Program-made: the position numbers and the translations under genes | Shown here: positions 22,220 to 27,053 of the stretch, in pieces | How positions within the stretch are numbered: position 1 is the stretch's first letter | Layout: the number at the start of each line of letters is the position of its first letter | Notes under the pieces: generated by a model | The model's input: the letters and a program-made list of their open reading frames with translations, nothing else | What the model was told of the DNA's origin: nothing | Databases searched by the model: none | Origin: Caryophanales bacterium | Lineage (GTDB): Bacteria; Bacillota_I; Bacilli_A; RF39; UBA660 | Length of the DNA stretch: 27,053 bases | Reading direction: 5' to 3' | Assembly (NCBI GenBank): GCA_016291995.1 | Contig: JAEEZV010000046.1 | Coordinates: 1 to 27,053 of the forward strand

Positions 22220-23467
22220 TTATTTTTTAAGTATAACAATACTTTTATTACTAAAATCAATTTTCTTAAGAAGATTATTTATTTCTTTAGTAGTAATACT
22301 TTTAATTACTTCGATAATATTGTCTGGTACTGTATTATCAAATATTACATTATCGACAATCATATCATTGACCATTTCGATGTTCTCATAACTAAATACT
22401 TCATTACTAATAAGAACTCTTTTCTTTCTCTCTAAATCATTATCCGTTATTACCATATCTTTTAACTTATTATCGATTTTTTCTATCAATTCTTCATACC
22501 TATCCCCTGTATTTGCTAAAGTAATTATATAATGACTATCAATATCTAATAAATTATATGATAACGTATTAGTTATTATTCCATCTTTTTTTAGTTCTTC
22601 ATCAAATGTACTAGTATCCCCAAATAATATATTAAATATTAGATACATCATAATACTTTGTTTTCTCTTATCAATATCAAGTATTGGTATTTTTATTGAA
22701 TATGCCATCTTTGGTACATCCGTATTACATTTAATTATTTCTTTTTCCTTAACTACTTCCAAAGGTTCATTATATTTTTTCAGCTTACAAGGAATATATT
22801 TCTTAAATGTTTTATTACTTTGATTCTCTTTAATAACTTTCATTACTTCATCTTTATCAAAGTTACCTGTCACCACTAAAAACATATTTTCTGGATGATA
22901 AAAATTATAATAGCATTCCTCTAACATTTCTTTAGTAATACTCTTAATATCTTTAACCGTTCCAATAATACTATCCTTAAATGGATTTACTTTAATAGCA
23001 TTTTTTCTTATTGCATCATATAGAATATCTCCCGGTCTATCATTACACATATTTATTTCTTGTGTAATTATTCCTTTTTCCGATTCTACACTTTCTTTAG
23101 TTAAATAAATATTTTGTACAAAATCAAGTAAATAACAAATATTCTCACATATATTATTAACTCCCGAAAACATATATGTTGTATTTTTAAAAGTCGTATA
23201 TGCATTCGTAATTGCTCCAGTCATACCATAAAATTCTTCCGGTTGAGGATCTTCTTTTTGTGAAAATACTTTGTGTTCCAAAAAATGGGCTATTCCATTT
23301 GGATATTTCTTCCCATTAAATTCATTATAAATAGATCCATACTTTGTCGTAAATGTTACATAATTATTTTGAATATTTGGATTGACATACAAATAAACAT
23401 CCAAACCATTATCTAATTTTTCATAGTAAATATCTTCATTTATTTTATTTATCGTTATCTTCTTCAT
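22220..23467 (-). CDS. ymfH: M16-type zinc peptidase, YmfH-like
   Basis: A protein of 415 residues of the M16 (pitrilysin/MPP) family. The inverted zinc motif HFLEH (His61, Glu64, His65) and the downstream ESEKGIITQEINMCNDRP segment with the third-ligand glutamate are present, so this subunit should be catalytic. The ATG at 23467 has GGAGGG five bases upstream; the GTG at 23473 lies on that site. It overlaps the end of ymfF by 23 bases. In B. subtilis ymfF and ymfH are linked to 5-aminopentanol modification of elongation factor P. Confidence 0.87.
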   Translation of the reverse strand: MKKITINKINEDIYYEKLDNGLDVYLYVNPNIQNNYVTFTTKYGSIYNEFNGKKYPNGIAHFLEHKVFSQKEDPQPEEFYGMTGAITNAYTTFKNTTYMFSGVNNICENICYLLDFVQNIYLTKESVESEKGIITQEINMCNDRPGDILYDAIRKNAIKVNPFKDSIIGTVKDIKSITKEMLEECYYNFYHPENMFLVVTGNFDKDEVMKVIKENQSNKTFKKYIPCKLKKYNEPLEVVKEKEIIKCNTDVPKMAYSIKIPILDIDKRKQSIMMYLIFNILFGDTSTFDEELKKDGIITNTLSYNLLDIDSHYIITLANTGDRYEELIEKIDNKLKDMVITDNDLERKKRVLISNEVFSYENIEMVNDMIVDNVIFDNTVPDNIIEVIKSITTKEINNLLKKIDFSNKSIVILKK

Positions 23468-24701
23468 TGTCACCCTCCAAAATAAATACTGTATGAAATT
23501 CTATCTTTCTACTGACATTTACTATATCTTCTTTTGTAACGCTACCAATCATTTTAATTCTTTCATCGACATCTTTTGAACCTACTAAAATGCTTGCATA
23601 ATAATTACTAATTATTCCCATTGGACTATCTACACTAGCTTTAATAGCACCTGCCATTGTTTCTTTAGCACTAGTAAATTTATCAAGAGAAAATTTTCCT
23701 CTTGAAACATCCTTCATTGTCTTTTTAATAATCTTTATTACATTATCTTCATTACCTGCTCCTACACCCGAATAAATGATTAAGATATTATCATATGATT
23801 TAATTATTGCATTTACATAATAAGCATATGAATTCTTTTCTCTTACATTATCAAATAGTAGTGAATTAGCAGTTCCACCAAGCATCTCTGAATAAACAGG
23901 AAGAACATATTTTCTTTCCCTATCTGTAAGTTTTGATAATTTACACAATATAGAAATCTGTGTTTGATTAACATTGTCTTTCTCTCTATATTCTTTAATA
24001 CTTCCATTACTAATAAGTTCCGGCACAATTATATCTGATTTATATTTATGATATGTTGGTAATTTAAAACATTCTCTAAATAGATTCTTAATTTTATCAT
24101 TATTAACTTCACCTACGACAAAAACATCCACAATATCATTTTTTATAACATCATCATAATAATTCTTAACATCATCCACACTAATTTTATCAAGTACTTC
24201 TATTTCTCCATAACTATTATATGAATATGGTTTATCTTTCGTAGTCTCTAATAACTTTAATAATGAATATCTAATTTTATTATCCTTTAAAGATAATATG
24301 CTCTTTTTCATTCTATTCTTACATTTATCAAAATCACTATCAAATTTAGGATTGAATATTAAATCATACAAAAATCTAATAGATTCTTCATTCATCCCAT
24401 CTTCTGTGTATTTTTCATTTAAAAAGCGCATTCTAAAAGCAATTATCGTATCATTACCAATACGATAATTAGATGATGATAGTTTTAAATCATATAGTTT
24501 TTCTGTCTCGATTATCAAATCTCTTTCCGTTGGATAAGTTCCATTAGCATTAATCATTAAATCTTTAAGTAGATTTCTAATTGTAATTTCTTCTTTAACT
24601 AATTTTCTACGAAAAGCTATTCCTACGGTTATTGTTTTAAATCTATCTGTATTTATAATATGTAAATTGTAAGCATTCATATCATATTTTGTATACTTCA
24701 T
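23445..24701 (-). CDS. ymfF: M16-like peptidase partner, YmfF-like, no zinc motif
   Basis: A protein of 418 residues with the M16 fold pattern (NGTYPTERDLIIETEKLYDL, VFVVGEVNNDKI, LGGTANSLLFDNVREKNSYAY, the last resembling the C-terminal R/Y substrate motif) but no HxxEH, so it is the inactive half of a heterodimer with YmfH. Gene order and overlap match the ymfF-ymfH pair of Bacilli. GTGGGG lies before the ATG. It starts 37 bases after deoD with no terminator seen. Confidence 0.85.
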   Translation of the reverse strand: MKYTKYDMNAYNLHIINTDRFKTITVGIAFRRKLVKEEITIRNLLKDLMINANGTYPTERDLIIETEKLYDLKLSSSNYRIGNDTIIAFRMRFLNEKYTEDGMNEESIRFLYDLIFNPKFDSDFDKCKNRMKKSILSLKDNKIRYSLLKLLETTKDKPYSYNSYGEIEVLDKISVDDVKNYYDDVIKNDIVDVFVVGEVNNDKIKNLFRECFKLPTYHKYKSDIIVPELISNGSIKEYREKDNVNQTQISILCKLSKLTDRERKYVLPVYSEMLGGTANSLLFDNVREKNSYAYYVNAIIKSYDNILIIYSGVGAGNEDNVIKIIKKTMKDVSRGKFSLDKFTSAKETMAGAIKASVDSPMGIISNYYASILVGSKDVDERIKMIGSVTKEDIVNVSRKIEFHTVFILEGDNEEDNDK

Positions 24702-24738
24702 ATCTTACCCCACTTTCCCCTATTAGTATTTACCAAAC

Positions 24739-25449
24739 TTATATTTTTAAACAACTTTCTAGTGCTAATACTATCATATCGTTAAGTTCTTTTTCTCTTT
24801 CTTCACTAGTAAGTTTCTCATCACTAAAAAATAAATCAGATACCGTAAGCAAAGCCGTCGCTCTCTTTCCAAAATATCTAGCATTATTAAATAGTGCAAA
24901 TGTTTCCATCTCAATACCTAAAACATCTTTATCTATACTTCTCTTTTTATAATCATAATCTGCTTCATAAAAGGCATCGGAACAATATATATTTCCTTTA
25001 ATTACTTTTTTATCAATAGTCTTCGCCGTACTTAATATTATATTATTTAATCCTTCGTCTGATTTAACTAATTTTTCCTTATAATTATCTAATGCTTTTG
25101 CATAGTAACTTTCACTATAACTTCCTGTCACTAGTATCACATCATTTAGTTTAAGTTTTGATGAATATCCGCCACAAGAACCAATTCTAATTATATCTGT
25201 CACATCATATTCCTTAAATAATTCATAAGAATATATTCCCATACTAGGTATTCCCATTCCAGATGGAAATACTGTTACTAATGTATCCTTATAATAACCC
25301 GTATATGCAGTTATTCCTCTTACATCATTAACAAGTTTATAATCTCTTAAATATTTCTTAGCTATATATTCACTTCTTTTTGGATCTCCAGGCATTAATA
25401 CAACCTTTGCAATTTCATCCCTCTTACTTTCAATATGAACTGTTGCCAT
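24739..25449 (-). CDS. deoD: Purine nucleoside phosphorylase, DeoD type
   Basis: A protein of 236 residues, the normal size of hexameric DeoD enzymes, which phosphorolyse purine (deoxy)nucleosides. Motifs are MPGDPKRSEYIAKKYL (phosphate-binding Gly-Asp-Pro), RIGSCGGYS, GIEMETFALF (Met-Glu of the ribose site) and LLTVSDLFF with the catalytic Asp. GGAGGTAGATA precedes the ATG. It lies 51 bases after radC and 37 before ymfF. Confidence 0.95.
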   Translation of the reverse strand: MATVHIESKRDEIAKVVLMPGDPKRSEYIAKKYLRDYKLVNDVRGITAYTGYYKDTLVTVFPSGMGIPSMGIYSYELFKEYDVTDIIRIGSCGGYSSKLKLNDVILVTGSYSESYYAKALDNYKEKLVKSDEGLNNIILSTAKTIDKKVIKGNIYCSDAFYEADYDYKKRSIDKDVLGIEMETFALFNNARYFGKRATALLTVSDLFFSDEKLTSEEREKELNDMIVLALESCLKI

Positions 25450-25500
25450 ACTTATCTACCTCCACATATATTATACCTAAAATTTAAATTATTGTCTATT

Positions 25501-26178
25501 TTATATAATCCCATTTTCATGAAAACTATAATAATTATTATTCCCTACAATAATATGATCTATTATTTTAATTCCATGAATTATCCCAAGTTCACATAGT
25601 CTATTTGTAATTCCAATATCTTCCTTACTAGGAGTTGGATCTCCTGAAGGATGATTATGAACACATATTATCCCGTTAGCAGACACCAAATAAGCTTCTT
25701 TAAATATTTCTCTTGGATGAACAATAGAATTATTAATTGTCCCAATAAATAAACATTTCTTATCAATATAATTACCTTTTGTATCCAAATAAACAGCATA
25801 AAAATATTCTTGCTTTTTATCTCCTAAAATTTCTTTAAAATAATCATATATAACCTTCGGATTATTCATCTTACTTTTTATATTATTATTATCAAGATAT
25901 ATTCTCTTTCCCAGTTCAATTGAAGCCTTTAATTCTATTGCTTTAACCATTCCTATCCCTGGAATACTAGTTAATGTATTAAATCCAATATCTTTAAGTT
26001 TCTTTATATCGCCAATTTCTTTTAATAGTTTTAATGAAACTTCCTTAACACTATAGCCTTTACTTCCCGTCTTAAGTATTATTGATATAAGTTCCTCATT
26101 TGATAAATTCTCTGCTCCAATATTTCTAAGTCTCTCTCTTGGTTTATCATCATTTGGTATATTTTTAAAGTCTATCAT
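25501..26178 (-). CDS. radC: RadC/UPF0758 family JAB-domain protein
   Basis: A protein of 225 residues, normal for the family. The N-terminal helix-hairpin-helix part (RERLRNIGAENLSNEELI, then TSIPGIGMVKAIELKAS) is followed by the JAB/MPN domain with the metal motif HNHPSGDPTPSKED (His174, His176, Asp187). The name suggests DNA repair, but the E. coli gene has been shown dispensable for it; the true function of the family is unsettled. TTGGAGGATAAT precedes the ATG. Confidence 0.95.
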   Translation of the reverse strand: MIDFKNIPNDDKPRERLRNIGAENLSNEELISIILKTGSKGYSVKEVSLKLLKEIGDIKKLKDIGFNTLTSIPGIGMVKAIELKASIELGKRIYLDNNNIKSKMNNPKVIYDYFKEILGDKKQEYFYAVYLDTKGNYIDKKCLFIGTINNSIVHPREIFKEAYLVSANGIICVHNHPSGDPTPSKEDIGITNRLCELGIIHGIKIIDHIIVGNNNYYSFHENGII

Positions 26179-26234
26179 ATATTATCCTCCAATAATAATA
26201 TACAAACTTTTTTCTCATTTTACTTTTTTCTCAC

Positions 26235-26257
26235 AAAAAAACAAGGCCATAGCCTTG
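26235..26257 (-). terminator. Terminator of the TasA-like gene
   Basis: CAAGGC (26257-26252) pairs with GCCTTG (26247-26242) around a 4-base loop, followed by seven U. The other flank is also T-rich, so it may act in both directions. Confidence 0.85.
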
Positions 26258-26266
26258 ATTTTTTTA

Positions 26267-27034
26267 TTAATTACCGCCAGAGTTACCAGATAATACACCA
26301 GTTACACCACCAGTACCACTACCTGTATCAAATCTAACGCTTGCTGAGAATAATCTACCTTGGTCGATGTTCTGTTCTCCAACTTCTTCTAGCCATACAA
26401 CTACCGTATAAGTAGCACTCGTATTAGCATTCATAACTTGATTCAAATTAGTTAATGCAATCTCTTGAGTTGTACTACCGCATACATAAGGTAATGCTGT
26501 ATTACCAACAACTACATGTCCATCAGTTGCTGTTCCAGTAGCTGTAGCGGTTTCTAAAACATTATATGAACCGTTTGATGTCATAGCACCTTTAAATATT
26601 GCAAAGTGTAAGTGAGTATCACTTCCTACACTACCTGTTGTACAACCTGAAGCTTGACCATATGAGAAGTTATTATATTCAACTATCAATTTACCAAATA
26701 ATGATTGTGCAGCATTTCCTGCTGGGTTACCAACTGTAAATTGTAATGCACTACAAATATTGTTGCCATTATCATCTTTACATTTATCAGCCGTAATACC
26801 TACGACAGATGGAAATCTTGTCAAAGATGAATCAACTGGTATTAAATTAGCTTTAACACCTGTTTTAACATCCGTATACGTTAAACTAATGTTAGCACCT
26901 GATGCACTGATGGCATTTGCAGCACTGCTTGCTGAAGCACTGAAGAATGCGAATGTTGCACCGATGATAGCAACTACTAATGTAGCTACACCAATAACTC
27001 CATAAAATATTCCTTGTCCATTTCTATTTTCCAT
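26267..27034 (-). CDS. Secreted TasA/camelysin-like protein with SipW-type signal
   Basis: A protein of 255 residues. The N-terminus has a short polar head (MENRNGQG), a hydrophobic segment (about 9-30) and ATFAFFSASASS, a pattern close to the signal peptides cleaved by the SipW-type signal peptidase in TasA and camelysin (ATFAxF). The mature part is rich in Ala, Ser, Thr, Asn and Gly, with predicted beta strands and four cysteines (two in DKCKDDNGNNICS, then GCTTG and YVCGS), which could form two disulphides. It ends in a Gly/Ser/Asn tail. Base composition is clearly less AT-rich than its neighbours. AGGAGG is nine bases upstream. A fibre, matrix or abundant surface subunit is plausible; no sipW is in the window. 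Confidence 0.7.
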   Translation of the reverse strand: MENRNGQGIFYGVIGVATLVVAIIGATFAFFSASASSAANAISASGANISLTYTDVKTGVKANLIPVDSSLTRFPSVVGITADKCKDDNGNNICSALQFTVGNPAGNAAQSLFGKLIVEYNNFSYGQASGCTTGSVGSDTHLHFAIFKGAMTSNGSYNVLETATATGTATDGHVVVGNTALPYVCGSTTQEIALTNLNQVMNANTSATYTVVVWLEEVGEQNIDQGRLFSASVRFDTGSGTGGVTGVLSGNSGGN

Positions 27035-27053
27035 TATTCATATCCTCCTTTAT

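Noticed and set aside
1..27053. Mollicute genetic code (TGA as Trp)
   Set aside because: Tryptophans in conserved positions (for example TERWLGG of S2) are TGG and TGA serves as a stop (for example tadB), so the standard code is used despite the AT-rich content.

Overview
The window looks like a chromosomal segment of a low-GC Gram-positive bacterium of the Bacilli/Erysipelotrichia/RF39-like (Mollicute-related) part of the Firmicutes. The grounds are the very AT-rich sequence, GGAGG-type ribosome binding sites, a T-box riboswitch ahead of thrS, a Bacillus-type S12, rpsB-tsf, YtxH/DUF948, YebC, YunB and YmfF/YmfH. TGG encodes Trp and TGA is used as stop, so the code is standard and not the Mycoplasma code. 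The placement rests on gene content, not on a search. There is no tRNA, rRNA, CRISPR array, insertion sequence or phage gene.

Layout. Almost everything is on the minus strand; only a ZIP metal transporter (6130-6909) and an unrecognised 291-residue protein (21299-22174) are on the plus strand. From the left: the 5' part of rpsL with a structured leader and promoter; a MacB-type ABC transporter; a likely envelope operon (lipoprotein, acidic Lys/Glu-rich protein, DUF948 protein, YtxH protein); a nucleoside phosphorylase diverging from the ZIP transporter; yunB; a 63-residue protein with a YebC-family regulator; a compact Tad secretion/pilus operon (two TadE-like proteins, TadZ/CpaE, CpaF ATPase, a small membrane protein, TadB, TadC); and, just upstream of it, a large membrane-anchored surface protein carrying both a dockerin and a cohesin-like domain. 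Then come a metallo-beta-lactamase-fold hydrolase, the threonyl-tRNA synthetase unit (promoter, T-box, unknown 171-residue protein, ThrRS without TGS domain), a small unknown gene, rpsB-tsf with a candidate leader, the orphan plus-strand gene, the peptidase-M16-like pair YmfF/YmfH, deoD, radC, and a secreted TasA-like protein at the right edge.

How the parts fit. The coherent accessory module is 8587-15552: CpaF powers and TadB/TadC form the inner-membrane platform of a Tad machine, TadZ localises it, and TadE-type pseudopilins are candidate cargo. The dockerin/cohesin protein upstream is transcribed in the same direction but has its own promoter and terminator. No Flp major pilin, prepilin peptidase or CpaB/CpaC gene is in the window, so the machine is either completed elsewhere or is a reduced version. 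The rest is translation, nucleotide salvage, metal uptake and envelope genes.

Regulation is unusually readable. There are seven two-hexamer sigma-A-like promoters with 17-base spacers, one further extended -10 with a poor -35, a complete threonine T-box, candidate leaders for rpsL, rpsB and the surface protein, and at least eight intrinsic terminators whose hairpins overlap the stop codon of the gene they end.
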